Of a stretch of 64,000 nucleotides of DNA, positions 36,479 to 46,176 are shown piece by piece. The DNA lies in the NCBI RefSeq assembly GCF_018866305.1, contig NZ_CP076456.1, forward strand, positions 744,001-808,000, written 5' to 3'. The notes below the pieces were generated by a model that searched no databases, had not been told where the DNA came from, and worked only from the letters and a program-made list of their open reading frames with translations. The stretch is from Arthrobacter sunyaminii. Lineage in GTDB: Bacteria; Actinomycetota; Actinomycetes; Actinomycetales; Micrococcaceae. Both the position numbers and the translations under genes were made by a program. Position 1 is the first letter of the stretch, and every line of letters starts with the position of its first letter.

Positions 36479-36956
36479 TTCGTGCTTTCAAAGAAGAGTG
36501 CGTATAAAGAGGACGATCCCTCGTGAGGCGCTGGTCGTGAGATGGATCTGATTGACTATTGACGTGGTAGTAATATCCGGGCGGCTTTGGGGCAGTTGTA
36601 GAGGATCAGTGACTTTGCGCCAACACGTGAGGGGTGGCGCCTCTGTAGGATCCAGCGTCTGCCTGGCGTCCCAGACTTGGTCGCCGAACCTGCCGCAGAG
36701 TTGCAGTAGACACAAGGATCCGGTGTCGCTTCGAGGCTGGCAAACGGATTGGTCTCCAAATGCGACGCAGGAAGGGGCTCGCCCACACTATCTGCCCACG
36801 ATACTTCCCCCTTGACAAGTACGGTCCTCTATGAAGGATAGCAGTAGCTCGGTCCTACCAGCCTGAGCGGCGGTCACGGCCGATACAAGGGCAACAATCA
36901 TGTCTGCTTTGCCACGCCTTATAGCGGTACTCGCAGCGCAGGTAGGGTATTAGCCC
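36479..36956. other. intergenic region upstream of the type I operon
   Basis: 478 bases with no supported gene. A plus-strand TTGACA (36812-36817) with AGGATA 17 bases later looks like a promoter, but no plus-strand gene follows, so it is left uncalled. The type I operon promoter must lie here or overlap the end of the GIY-YIG transcript. Confidence 0.4.
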
Positions 36957-37895
36957 TTAACATCTCCCACGGTCTAGGTCTATTTCCTGGTTCTGCCAAG
37001 CTCCATACGCCAGACCTGTCGATTGGACCTTCCACTCGACGCGGCCGTTCGAATTCCGCCCGGACACGATAGCTGACGCCGCCGAAGGGGAGGCAAAAAC
37101 TTGGTCGCGGGAGAAGACTGCCGAGTCACCATCAGGGGTCGGGACCAAGGTGCCGTCTTGGACCAGCTTTTCGCGCAGCCGCCCGTAACCGTCCTCTACC
37201 CCGATCCACGAGGACCTTGCGAGCGATGCCCTTAGCACCGTGAACTCGCCGTCGACTTCCTGAGCGGTCGCGACAATGCCATGTCGTGCAATGCGCATCT
37301 CGAACAGAGGGGAGACCAACGACTGAACCGGAGGCACAGGATCGGCAGGATTTGAAGATGCAGTGGTGAGCGTTGTGGTGCGGAACAGATTGACCCCGAG
37401 CACTGGCAGTGCGATCTTGACTTGGGCGATGAAGTACTCCATGTCCGAAATGTCCGCCTCCGGCAGAGGCAAAGGCACCGGGGCAGTGCCATTCGTAAGA
37501 CGGGCACGGTTGGCCTGCTGCGCGAGCGTGATTAGGCGAGACTCAAGGTATCGGGCGTGCGCTTTAGTCAGGTTGGCATCCTTGCTCGTGAGAACGATGG
37601 CACGCTCCCAAAAATCTTTACCGCCCTGTTCTTCCGGCCGGGAATGCTGATAAAGCCGCCTGCTGACGTCGTCCCCTTCCCCGATGTAGGCCAGAGAACC
37701 GCCCATGCTGTCAGGATCATCACCAAGCAAGATATAGATCCCGGTCCGGCTGGCCTCCGGCCGTTTTAGGAGCGCCCCAAGATCCGACCGTGGAGCAGCG
37801 ACAACATGCCCCGTCCAATTCATGATTTCGGCGGTCAGTAACCCGCCCGGGGTGCCGTCAGCGAGAAACAGGCGGACGGATTTTCCGATACTCAT
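36957..37895 (-). CDS. GIY-YIG nuclease with DUF4357-like C-terminus
   Basis: 312 residues; ATG 37895 with GGAGGG six bases ahead. Residues about 45-135 carry the GIY-YIG nuclease core: TGIYILLGDD, then AYIGEGDDVSRRLYQHSR, and a later Glu in ARYLESRLI. The C-terminal part (FSRDQVFASPSAASAIVSG) fits the DUF4357 type that often follows a GIY-YIG domain in restriction-linked proteins. It is 124 bases downstream of the SNF2 helicase on the same strand and may be the last gene of that set, or may belong to the type I operon that follows. It probably makes single-strand cuts in DNA. Confidence 0.85.
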   Translation of the reverse strand: MSIGKSVRLFLADGTPGGLLTAEIMNWTGHVVAAPRSDLGALLKRPEASRTGIYILLGDDPDSMGGSLAYIGEGDDVSRRLYQHSRPEEQGGKDFWERAIVLTSKDANLTKAHARYLESRLITLAQQANRARLTNGTAPVPLPLPEADISDMEYFIAQVKIALPVLGVNLFRTTTLTTASSNPADPVPPVQSLVSPLFEMRIARHGIVATAQEVDGEFTVLRASLARSSWIGVEDGYGRLREKLVQDGTLVPTPDGDSAVFSRDQVFASPSAASAIVSGRNSNGRVEWKVQSTGLAYGAWQNQEIDLDRGRC

Positions 37896-38019
37896 GACAA
37901 ACCCTCCAACTCTGAGGTCTTCGATAGCTTGTAGTCGACATCAGGTTCTTTGAGTGCCACAGTTTGTATCCCTTGCTTTTGGTTAGTTGAAATGTGCGGG
38001 CTGCCAGCGAGGCATTGCA

Positions 38020-41000
38020 TTAGGTCGACTCTGCGGTCACTGCACGGGGCCTGAGATTCAGTGCACGAACCTCGCTGTTGTCCGGGATCAATCCCAGCAA
38101 GTCATCCTGCCGTGCCTGACCCAAGGCAAGACGGTAGGTTGCGAGACCCGATAACATCTGCTTGGTCCTTGTCACATCCCGGCTCAGCGGGTGGTCGAGC
38201 AAACGCCGCTCAATCTTGTTGGCACCCGGGTGGATCCAGTGCGGAGAGAATTCTGTGGCAGGACTGCCGGGTGCCTCTGGCACCGACTCGGCCGCAGCCT
38301 CGAAAACGGCGGCCCAGGGACTAGCTGCAGCGGAGGTGAAAACTGCGCCGCCATGCTCCTGGGCGACATTCTTCCTGACTGCGTGGCCGAGGTAGCGGTG
38401 TACTCTCCCTTCCCGCTGTTCAAAATCCACCGGATTGGACGGCACATTCCAATGCATCACTGAGTGAGACCACCAATGGAAATCAATCCCTTCCTGGCCG
38501 ACCGAAGTGGACGCCAGAACAAACGGCCAGAAGGGACTGTTGAATGACCGCCGGACTTCGGGCATGCGGGCCGAGTCGCCGTCCTCGGAGCGTGAATTGC
38601 TGTACCGAACTGCGAAGCGAACCCCCATCCGGAGATCCTCATGCGAGCCATCCGGATACTTCGCCTGCATGGGTGCGGGGCGCAGAGTGAGGGCGCCCTG
38701 AATGTCGTTCGCCAGCAGCATGAGCTGGGCACTGGTCAGTTCACCGGGAGGCTGCTGGCTCCGCAGCTGGAACACGTATTCGTCCAGCAGCGACTGCAGA
38801 TTTCCGGCCTCGCAATACCGCAGCACCCTTTGCCATGGTTCACCCTCCGGATACAGCTGTCCCAAGAGTTCTGCCACATCAAGACGGTTGAAGAGCGAGC
38901 GGAGGCCCGAAACGCCGATCAAGGCAGCCTGGAAGATATCGCTTTGCTCCATGCCGGCCGGAGCTATCCGCTGAAGTGAGCGGTACAGGCAGTTGGCGGG
39001 AGAATTTGCCGCCAAATCAGCAACCTCAGGATCCCATCCCAGGAAGCCCGCAGTCGCGATGTCGAGCATGCGTTCAATGTGCTGGAGGTAGGCGGTGTCT
39101 TCCCGTCCGCCGTCGTCGTTTTTGCTGGACTCAGCAGCGTCCTCTGCGCCGGAGAACCGCACGATGACGTCGGCTGTGTCTCGGAATCCCTGCGCGGCCG
39201 CACCCGCCCAGCGGTCAGGCAGGGCACCCGGAACACTGAAATACGAAGCCCAGGAGCCCAGCCGTCCCGGGTCTCCAACCGCCGGACCGGTGATTGTCTG
39301 ACCTGTCGCGGCGGCGTATTCCCTGAGCTCCTCGCCCGTCACTCGGCCGCCGGACGACCGTGCGGCGGATAAGGGATCGCCCGCGGCGCTGAGAGCAACG
39401 TGGGGTACAAACAATGCCAGCGTCGACATTCGCTGCGGCTCCCCGTCCTTAACCGCGTACCGGAACCTGCCGCGGAATCTCCGCCGGGCCTCTGGAGAGT
39501 TCTCACCGTGTTCGGACCCTTCGAGAATTTCCCGCTCCGCCTCATAGGAGAGCAGCGTGGTGAGCGCTGTGGGAGCAGCGTTCCACGAGGTGAAAACCAG
39601 CTGTTTGGTCACGGCCGAGTGCCCGGTGTAGGGCCCGGATGGTTCCACATATGGCAACGACGGCGGAATCCACAGCAGTTGCCACCAGCCCTCGCCGACA
39701 GTGTGATCCCGGACAGCACGGAACTTTGCGCTGTCGGTGTCCAGAGGTTTGTAGCGGCGGTATTTGTCAGCGTCTATGGTCGCCAAGCTGGACAACAGCG
39801 GCCGCAGAGTTTCGCTGTGCTGTGCGGTCTCACGGCCGATTTTGTAGCCGCTGAGGAAATGAGCGAAATAGGGGATGGATTTCCAGTACTCCAGCACGTT
39901 GCCCGATCCTGTTGCCCGTGAGACTTTGGCGAGGGAGCGGTAGCTCGTAAGGTCTCCGGGCTTCACTTTGGTCGGCGCCATGTTGATGACCTCAAGCATG
40001 TCGTCCCCGCCCAGCTGGGGCCTCTCGGTCCGCGACATGAACCGAAGCAGTGATTCTTCGATGCGGTCAGTCACGTCCTCTTCGACGGATTGGCCGGTCA
40101 GCTGCCGGCGCCGCGTTTCGAAGTCGGCAGTCAGAGCGCTCAAGTAGCCTTCTTCGCCGCGGCTCAGGAAATCCAGCAGCTGAAGGAAGTCCGAGGAATG
40201 GTCATCCCCGTCGACGTCTCCCGCAGTGGTGTGTGCCTTGTAAGGCGTGGCGGAGAGCAAAAGCAGCTTCGCGCCCTCGTACTCGAGGAATTGCCGGGCC
40301 AGTTCATTGGCCTCGTCGATCTGTTCATCGACCGCCGGCGGGCGGAGCAGATCCCGAAAGCGCTGAAACTCGTCCAGAATGATCAGATCCGGTTCCAGAC
40401 AGTTCAAACCGGCCCGCGCCAAGTCAGAGCGCAAACCGCCAATGATGCCGTTCATGGTTTTCCGCTGATCGTCCCAATCAGCTGTGTCATTGGACAGCTC
40501 GCGTTTCAGCGCCTGCAGATTTCCGCTTTGCGTGGCGAGGTCGGAAAACTCATTTGCTATGCGGGGAACGAAGCCGTCAGGATTTCTTACCTTGGTGCGT
40601 CGCAGGTGCCACTCAAACGATTCCGCCCCAGCGGTCGCGCGGAGCAGTTCCACTGCATGGTCACGGTTCTCCGCCGTGATGACATCGAGTTGTTCCAGGA
40701 GTGCGAAGAGGACGGCCCGTTCCGGAATCTGTCCGGTGGCATGGGTGACTTTGAACGAGGTGCCCGGCGTCAGTGAGATGAAGTTGACCCGTTTGTTCAT
40801 GCCTTCGGCTGGCTCACCCTGCAGCAGATCCAGTTGTCCGGGGAGCAGAGTCAGCCGTCCGGATTCGATAATGTCCGGCTGGCCGGTGACGTTCAGGCGA
40901 GCCAAGTTCTGTTTGGCCAGATCAGCATTGGAACAGACGTAGACGACGTCGATGCGTTCGACGCCCGAGTCGGGCTGGTCCAGTTCAGCGATGACCTTGG

Positions 41001-41166
41001 CAATGACCCCGCGGGCAACCATGCTCTTCCCCAGACCGGTTTCGTCCGCAACCAGGAAGCGATCTGCCGGCTGGGTGTCGTGGTAAAGCCGGTTGAAAAC
41101 ATGGTCCACGGTGCGGCGTTGAAAGCCCCGCAGGCTGTTCAATGCTGGCAGCGGGTCAAAGGCCAT
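38020..41166 (-). CDS. SNF2-family helicase with DEFQ motif
   Basis: 1048 residues. ATG at 41166 overlaps the PLD gene stop by 11 bases; no ribosome site, so translation is likely coupled. Motifs: VADETGLGKSMVARG (Walker A, about 38-50), IILDEFQRFRDLL (motif II, DEFQ in place of DEAH), LLLSATPYK, and in the C-lobe FEQREGRVHRYLGH. A large insert separates the lobes (about 330-830). Such helicases move on double-stranded DNA. With the PLD nuclease and DUF6361 protein it forms a conserved-looking trio. Confidence 0.85.
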   Translation of the reverse strand: MAFDPLPALNSLRGFQRRTVDHVFNRLYHDTQPADRFLVADETGLGKSMVARGVIAKVIAELDQPDSGVERIDVVYVCSNADLAKQNLARLNVTGQPDIIESGRLTLLPGQLDLLQGEPAEGMNKRVNFISLTPGTSFKVTHATGQIPERAVLFALLEQLDVITAENRDHAVELLRATAGAESFEWHLRRTKVRNPDGFVPRIANEFSDLATQSGNLQALKRELSNDTADWDDQRKTMNGIIGGLRSDLARAGLNCLEPDLIILDEFQRFRDLLRPPAVDEQIDEANELARQFLEYEGAKLLLLSATPYKAHTTAGDVDGDDHSSDFLQLLDFLSRGEEGYLSALTADFETRRRQLTGQSVEEDVTDRIEESLLRFMSRTERPQLGGDDMLEVINMAPTKVKPGDLTSYRSLAKVSRATGSGNVLEYWKSIPYFAHFLSGYKIGRETAQHSETLRPLLSSLATIDADKYRRYKPLDTDSAKFRAVRDHTVGEGWWQLLWIPPSLPYVEPSGPYTGHSAVTKQLVFTSWNAAPTALTTLLSYEAEREILEGSEHGENSPEARRRFRGRFRYAVKDGEPQRMSTLALFVPHVALSAAGDPLSAARSSGGRVTGEELREYAAATGQTITGPAVGDPGRLGSWASYFSVPGALPDRWAGAAAQGFRDTADVIVRFSGAEDAAESSKNDDGGREDTAYLQHIERMLDIATAGFLGWDPEVADLAANSPANCLYRSLQRIAPAGMEQSDIFQAALIGVSGLRSLFNRLDVAELLGQLYPEGEPWQRVLRYCEAGNLQSLLDEYVFQLRSQQPPGELTSAQLMLLANDIQGALTLRPAPMQAKYPDGSHEDLRMGVRFAVRYSNSRSEDGDSARMPEVRRSFNSPFWPFVLASTSVGQEGIDFHWWSHSVMHWNVPSNPVDFEQREGRVHRYLGHAVRKNVAQEHGGAVFTSAAASPWAAVFEAAAESVPEAPGSPATEFSPHWIHPGANKIERRLLDHPLSRDVTRTKQMLSGLATYRLALGQARQDDLLGLIPDNSEVRALNLRPRAVTAEST

Positions 41167-43033
41167 GAGGAGTTTCTTTCATTTGCAGGGCTTCGGTGGC
41201 GGCGGACCAGAGGGCGTGAAGCTGGAGAACGTCGTCGCTTTCCCCGTTCAGCTTTACCAGGCGTTGAATCACCGGTTCTAGCTCGCTGAAGATTTCCGAG
41301 GCGTTGGGATTTTCCAGTGCGGTGACCAGGGTTTCGAAGAGCCCGGCCGATGCACCCGCCTCATACCCCGCACCGAAACGCCACGGCAGCCCGGCAGAGC
41401 CTGCGCCGGGTGGGGTATCTTCCGGCGACAGGAACAGAAGCAGAAATTGCCGCAGCTTGTCGGGATTGTCCAGCTGCCGGGCAACGATCTCGTCCAGGCG
41501 GCCGTCTGGATCGGTGCGCAGAACCCCCTGCACAACGGCCGTTGCCGTCAGCTCGGACTCCGGGTCGGTGAGGCTTAGGACGAGATACGGGGTCACATCC
41601 GCCAGCGGTACGTTCCGGTAACGCAAACTGCTGTCCCCCGGTTGGGATGGTCCGCCGACCTCGAAGACCGGTGTGCGAAGGGTCACCAACCGCACGGTGG
41701 CCTTGAGCTGTGTTGGGGGCGTCCAATCGTGCTCCAGCGTTACCGCATACATTCCGGAAGTGTCAGGGCACTGTTCCGGGACGGCATCAAGGAGGAAGAT
41801 TCCGGCTGCTGCCTGCCGCAGTGCCTGGTCCAGTTCGTAGCGCATCTTTTCATCCTCGCTGCGTTGCTGGCCGCCGGTGCCCGAATAATCGGTGAAGGGA
41901 ACGTCTTCCAGGCTCTTCAGGATCGTGTCCACGCCGATCTTGGACTTGAAGCCCTGCATCTCAACGAGGAATTCGATGTTTTTGTTGAACCCCGCGTCGG
42001 TGGCATTGCTGGAACCAAGAAGCACATGGGTCTGGAATCCGTAGTCGCAGAAATAGGCCTTGGCATGTAGTCCGGTGGGGTCGTCCCCTGAGGTGGAAGC
42101 GCCGTCGTCGCCCGTCTCAGGGGTGATGGTGTCGTCGAAGGAGCGGAAGCAGAACCGCTTGTTGGAAATGGTGTTGGGAGCAATGAGGTCCAGCTGGTCT
42201 GCACGGGAAAAGACCTGGGTCTTGTCAGTGCGGGTGGTGTCAACAAGGCGCCCGAGCAGGGTGTCATCCAGAAAAGGGGAGATGACCAGCTTTTTGTAAC
42301 CGATGGTTTTTGCGGCGGCAGTGTCGGGATTCAGCCCGGCGGCAGTCTGCGGATTGCGGAGGTAGCTGACCAAGGACTCGGGTTCGGGGTCGGTTTGAAC
42401 GCCGAGGGGCCGGAAGGCCAGCGAGGAAATGTGCTCCGGAAGCTCCCACTCAACAGTGGCGATGCGGTCGGCAAGGCTATGGATTCGGTTGACCCGTGAT
42501 TGTTCCAGCGGCACTGATGCCAGGGGGCAAAGTGCTGTCAGGAATTCCTGCAAGGGAGTGTTGCCGGGTTGGATGGTGTCCGTGGGTGCACCGTCCAGAC
42601 GGACCAGGAGGTCCCAGCTGGTGTCCGGGGTGAGGTTGCGGCTGCCGCACAGGAACCGGTAACGGCGCTCGCCATCGCCGTCGTTTTCAAACTCCAGTAC
42701 CCAAACCTTCGGATGAAAAAGTCCGCCGCCCCTCACACTGACTTGGTGAACCATCGGTTCCAGCAACGCCAGCAAATCCGATGCACCCTGCGGAACCCGG
42801 ATATTGCCCGCCTGACAGAAGATATCGACGCGGTGGGAGACCTTTCGGAGTGCGGTAAGCACCGCCACCGGATTGGTGAACTGCTCCCCGGACCCGGCCA
42901 CAAAGCTCAGCGGCACCGACAGGGCGCTGGTCATGTCCAGAGTGAACGTAGTGCCCACAGCGTGAACCAGCCGGAACCCGGCTGGCGGGCGCAGCTGCTG
43001 GGTGAGGGCTTGCCTGTTGCCGGCATCAAGCAC
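41156..43033 (-). CDS. PLD-family nuclease with two HKD-type motifs
   Basis: 625 residues. Two phospholipase-D half sites are visible: LFHPKVWVLEF with FLCGSRNLT (H107, K109) and GLHAKAYFCDYG with LLGSSNATDAGF (about 325-350). One chain can therefore make a whole active site, unlike the single-motif PLD protein at 13447. The N-terminal 90 residues and the C-terminal half are not recognised. It overlaps the DUF6361 gene by 8 bases and the helicase gene by 11, so the three are tightly coupled. It is the probable nuclease of the module. Confidence 0.84.
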   Translation of the reverse strand: MLDAGNRQALTQQLRPPAGFRLVHAVGTTFTLDMTSALSVPLSFVAGSGEQFTNPVAVLTALRKVSHRVDIFCQAGNIRVPQGASDLLALLEPMVHQVSVRGGGLFHPKVWVLEFENDGDGERRYRFLCGSRNLTPDTSWDLLVRLDGAPTDTIQPGNTPLQEFLTALCPLASVPLEQSRVNRIHSLADRIATVEWELPEHISSLAFRPLGVQTDPEPESLVSYLRNPQTAAGLNPDTAAAKTIGYKKLVISPFLDDTLLGRLVDTTRTDKTQVFSRADQLDLIAPNTISNKRFCFRSFDDTITPETGDDGASTSGDDPTGLHAKAYFCDYGFQTHVLLGSSNATDAGFNKNIEFLVEMQGFKSKIGVDTILKSLEDVPFTDYSGTGGQQRSEDEKMRYELDQALRQAAAGIFLLDAVPEQCPDTSGMYAVTLEHDWTPPTQLKATVRLVTLRTPVFEVGGPSQPGDSSLRYRNVPLADVTPYLVLSLTDPESELTATAVVQGVLRTDPDGRLDEIVARQLDNPDKLRQFLLLFLSPEDTPPGAGSAGLPWRFGAGYEAGASAGLFETLVTALENPNASEIFSELEPVIQRLVKLNGESDDVLQLHALWSAATEALQMKETPHGL

Positions 43034-44249
43034 GTGTAAGCTCCTGTCCGCTGGTCAGCCCGTCATGGATGTCCCGAATGGTTCGTCGGACCTGAGTCCA
43101 GCGGTACGTAAGGGCGGCGACGCCACGCTCCGGCGGTGCCCAGGCACGGAGCCGCTGGCCGTTGCGGAAGCGCGAGTTGGCTTTCTTCATGAGGCGTTCC
43201 CTGTCTTCGACAGCGCGGCGCAGCTTGGGGTTGTCCGCGATGGGAGTCGAAAAAGTTTGAGCTGCTGCGGCCATGGTTCGGGCGAAGTCCACGGTGCTGC
43301 TGCGGATGGCGGGGTTGGCGGCCCGAATTCTGTCGAGGAAGGCGTCAGCGTTCCAGCTTGCGAGCAGATGTTTTTTGGCATCCCGCTCTGTTTCCCATTC
43401 TTGGAGCAGTTCATTGGTTGCCTCGGTGGTGATGCCGCTGTCCGGCAGGTTCTTGGCAGCCAGTTCAGCAAGCAAATGCTGGTAGAGGATGTTGGCGCCA
43501 TTGTGCACAAAGGAAAAGAGTTCAGCGTCCCGGACCCACTGGAGGGTCCGTGCATCTGCTGTGTGGGATATCGGGTCCTGCCAGGGGCCGATGGTGTTCT
43601 GGGCCAGCGGCGCTTGGGACATCACCAAATGCGCGAGCAGGGTTCCGCGACAGGATGCGAGCAGTCGTTCCTGTAGCCACGATGCTTCGGCATGCGTTAG
43701 CGCCAGGCCGTTCTCTTCGGTGTAGGGGAAGCCTTCGGGTGGCTGGGGGAGGGACGGTGCCCAGATCGTTGCGGTTTTGGCGTTCTCGTTGCTGCTGGAA
43801 TTGGCCCGGGCAGAGCACATGGCCTCAGCTATGCCCGCGCGGTCGATATCGGGATGCACGATTTCGTAACGGCGAAGTGCGGACCAATAGGCCGCCGAGG
43901 GAAGCTGGCGTACCTTGTTGCCGGCCGAGCTGCCGATGAATCCGGTCGTCGAGATTTCTCCAAGCCTGTCGATCAGAGCTCGCTCGGACTTCTCAGCCCT
44001 GGACTTCAGAACGTCCGGTTGGGATGTTCCGGCTGCGGCGGTCAGATAGGCCCAGGGAACGAGCAGAAGGTAGCGGGCTCCGGCGTGCAGTACGGAGGTC
44101 CCGGGGAAGAGGCTGTTGCTGATGACATCCCGTATTTGGCCGATTCCCAGATCATCGATGGTTTCGGGTGTGGAGAAGAGTCTGACGAGTTCCCGCATGC
44201 GGTTGTTCTCGTCGGTGTTGGCATCAAGCCAGGAAATATGTGAGGTCAT
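43026..44249 (-). CDS. DUF6361 family protein
   Basis: 407 residues beginning MTSHISWLDANTDENNRMRE, which matches the conserved opening of the DUF6361 family as I remember it. No catalytic motif is recognised; much is helical. It starts at ATG 44249 without a clear ribosome site and is the first gene of the overlapping set. DUF6361 proteins occur with PLD and helicase genes in other genomes, so I treat it as the third core part, maybe a structural or sensing subunit. Its function is unknown. Confidence 0.72.
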   Translation of the reverse strand: MTSHISWLDANTDENNRMRELVRLFSTPETIDDLGIGQIRDVISNSLFPGTSVLHAGARYLLLVPWAYLTAAAGTSQPDVLKSRAEKSERALIDRLGEISTTGFIGSSAGNKVRQLPSAAYWSALRRYEIVHPDIDRAGIAEAMCSARANSSSNENAKTATIWAPSLPQPPEGFPYTEENGLALTHAEASWLQERLLASCRGTLLAHLVMSQAPLAQNTIGPWQDPISHTADARTLQWVRDAELFSFVHNGANILYQHLLAELAAKNLPDSGITTEATNELLQEWETERDAKKHLLASWNADAFLDRIRAANPAIRSSTVDFARTMAAAAQTFSTPIADNPKLRRAVEDRERLMKKANSRFRNGQRLRAWAPPERGVAALTYRWTQVRRTIRDIHDGLTSGQELTRA

Positions 44250-44495
44250 CGTCAGGCCGGGTGAGCACTTTCAGGGTATGGCACGCTGAATTACGGGATT
44301 TACAGGTTACCTTCACGCTGCTTAGTACGTTTGCATTCGCTTGATATTTGGGGAGTTACTTTTCGTAGGCGTTGGGCTTGCGACTGTGCGTGCTCCGGGT
44401 CGGCCGGTTGGCCGATCTGTCGGTGATACCAACTACAGCCGCCGTGCATCCTGAGTGCTGTGTGAACTGAAAGGCGCGAAGCGAACAAGCCGTGG

Positions 44496-45548
44496 TCAGT
44501 CTTGCATGCTGGCGAGGTGCTCGCGCAGCCCGGGGTAGCTGCTGTTCTCGGCGAGCACCTTCTCGAAGTCCTTCCTTGCCATCGAACGCTTGCCGTCGCG
44601 GAGGTGGGTCAGGCCACGCTCAACCAGGGCGCGCTGCCGCAGCTCCGGCGGCCGGGACCGGATCCGCAGAGCTTCCTTGAACGACTCCCGGGCAGCATCA
44701 AAATAGCCCAGCTCCCGGAACGCCATGCCGCGCTGGATCAGGAGGAAGGTTGCCGCTTCGTCCACGTTGCTGAGACCCTCGGTCAGGTCGACGACGTCGT
44801 CCCACCGCCCCTGTTTCGCGTACAACTCCGCCAGCGAGACAGCCGCGACGGTGCCCGGTTCGACCTGCTCAACGACATCGACGGCGGCGGAAATGTTGTC
44901 TGCTGCCTGAAGCAGTTCCCCCAGCAGCAGGCCGATGAGATTCCGGGTTGGGGGCAGCTGGACGGTGACACCGTCCGCAACGGCCAGGGTGAACGATGCG
45001 TCGGGAAGATATTTCTGAACGAACTCATCTCGGGCGGGGTCATAGCCGGTGCTGAACAGCCAGGACATCAGTTCCAGACCACGTTGAATGTCGCCGGCGG
45101 GAACAGAGACCAGGGTTGCCTCCAAGAGAGAGGCCAACGGACGTGCCGGCGGGTAGTCGGCGCCGATGCTGGCCAGCGATGCGTAGTCCGGGGACCCTAA
45201 GACGGCTTTGTAGAGTTCCTTTTCCCACTTGGGCGCGAAGAGGCCGGGCGTTGGGGGCTGCGGAGCTGGAATCGGTTTCGAAGCGGGTCGAGTCGCCGCG
45301 GGCGTGGTGCGGCGTGAACTCTTGGATCGGTGCGACGGTTGGGGGCGCCGCGAACTGTTCCCCGAGGATAGGGTTTCCGTGTGGTAAATGCCGGTGCCGG
45401 GGAGGCCCACGGTCCGCGTCACGCGTCCGGAACTGTTGGCCGAGATCCGCGCTCCCTTGACGCCGGCGCTGATTCCGATGGTCTTGGGAGTCACCGTCAA
45501 CCGGATTCCCGGTGCGATCTTAAATGATTTTCGTACCCTGAACCCCAT
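44496..45548 (-). CDS. DUF4236 and TPR repeat protein
   Basis: 350 residues from ATG 45548, six bases after GGGAG; earlier codons lack such a site. The first 55 residues, GFRVRKSFKIAPGIRLTV then a Gly-rich stretch with TVGLPGTGIYHTET, are the DUF4236 domain. A Ser/Arg/Pro-rich linker follows (about 60-105), then helical repeats of TPR type to the end (for example AATFLLIQRGMAFRELGYF and RALVERGLTHLRDGKRSMA). It probably acts as a scaffold; the partner is unknown. It lies between the defence set and the arginine deiminase locus, divergent from the latter. Confidence 0.8.
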   Translation of the reverse strand: MGFRVRKSFKIAPGIRLTVTPKTIGISAGVKGARISANSSGRVTRTVGLPGTGIYHTETLSSGNSSRRPQPSHRSKSSRRTTPAATRPASKPIPAPQPPTPGLFAPKWEKELYKAVLGSPDYASLASIGADYPPARPLASLLEATLVSVPAGDIQRGLELMSWLFSTGYDPARDEFVQKYLPDASFTLAVADGVTVQLPPTRNLIGLLLGELLQAADNISAAVDVVEQVEPGTVAAVSLAELYAKQGRWDDVVDLTEGLSNVDEAATFLLIQRGMAFRELGYFDAARESFKEALRIRSRPPELRQRALVERGLTHLRDGKRSMARKDFEKVLAENSSYPGLREHLASMQD

Positions 45549-45755
45549 GTCAGCTCCCAATACTGAGTAGTTTCCGCTGTGCGGCACGGCCGCCTATTAG
45601 TCTAGGTAGCCGCGGGCGGTTCCATGAGTGCCGGCCGACCGGAAGGATATTCGCGATGACGAAAAGCCCGCCGTTGGTGGGCTCGAGTCGCCGATTCGGA
45701 GCAGCGGGCTCCATCTGCAAGGATGTTTATAAGGCTACTTACAAAGGAGAATCCC

Positions 45756-46106
45756 ATGCGCGACGAAATGCAGGAACACCCCTCTGAAGAGAACGCCCCC
45801 TCCACACCTCGGACCACCCCGCTGATGAACATCCCGGCGGCCGACATCGTCAACGGCGGAGCATCGGCAGCCCGGCCGGGGGACGTGGACCCTGTTGAGG
45901 TGGCCATCCTCGCCGAAGCCGAGGATCCCGGAACCGCCAACCTGCGGCTGCAGGAACTGGCCACCGACCACCCGATTGCTCGCCCCGCCGTCGCCGCCAA
46001 TCCGGCCGCCGGACACGAACTGCTCACCTGGCTGCGCGCACTGGAGGACCCGGCGGTCAACGAAGCACTCCGGCGGCGTGCACAGGCCGGACCGTACACA
46101 GACTGA
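45756..46106 (+). CDS. variant leucine-rich-repeat protein
   Basis: 116 residues from ATG 45756 (AGGAG five bases ahead). The second half, [20 protein letters not shown] then [20 protein letters not shown], fits the actinobacterial variant LRR pattern. The frame is also open from ATG 45723, adding MFIRLLTKENP; that peptide recurs before the antiporter with mostly synonymous changes, so it was once translated and the longer start is possible. It lies 70 bases upstream of arcA. Confidence 0.68.
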   Translation: MRDEMQEHPSEENAPSTPRTTPLMNIPAADIVNGGASAARPGDVDPVEVAILAEAEDPGTANLRLQELATDHPIARPAVAANPAAGHELLTWLRALEDPAVNEALRRRAQAGPYTD

Positions 46107-46123
46107 ACCGCGAGCTGACCGAA

Positions 46124-46141
46124 CTGGAACACTAGTTCCAG
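46124..46141. promoter_or_regulatory. inverted repeat upstream of arcA
   Basis: CTGGAAC (46124-46130) and GTTCCAG (46135-46141) pair perfectly around ACTA, 35 bases before the arcA start. It could be an operator for an arginine-responsive or oxygen-responsive regulator, or a small terminator after the LRR gene; no T run follows. Confidence 0.4.
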
Positions 46142-46176
46142 GAAAGACCCTCGTTCCAAGAACCAAGGAGAACCGC

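Noticed and set aside
36812..36840. Plus-strand promoter TTGACA-17-AGGATA
   Set aside because: No plus-strand gene follows; the -10 is poor and the neighbours read on the minus strand.
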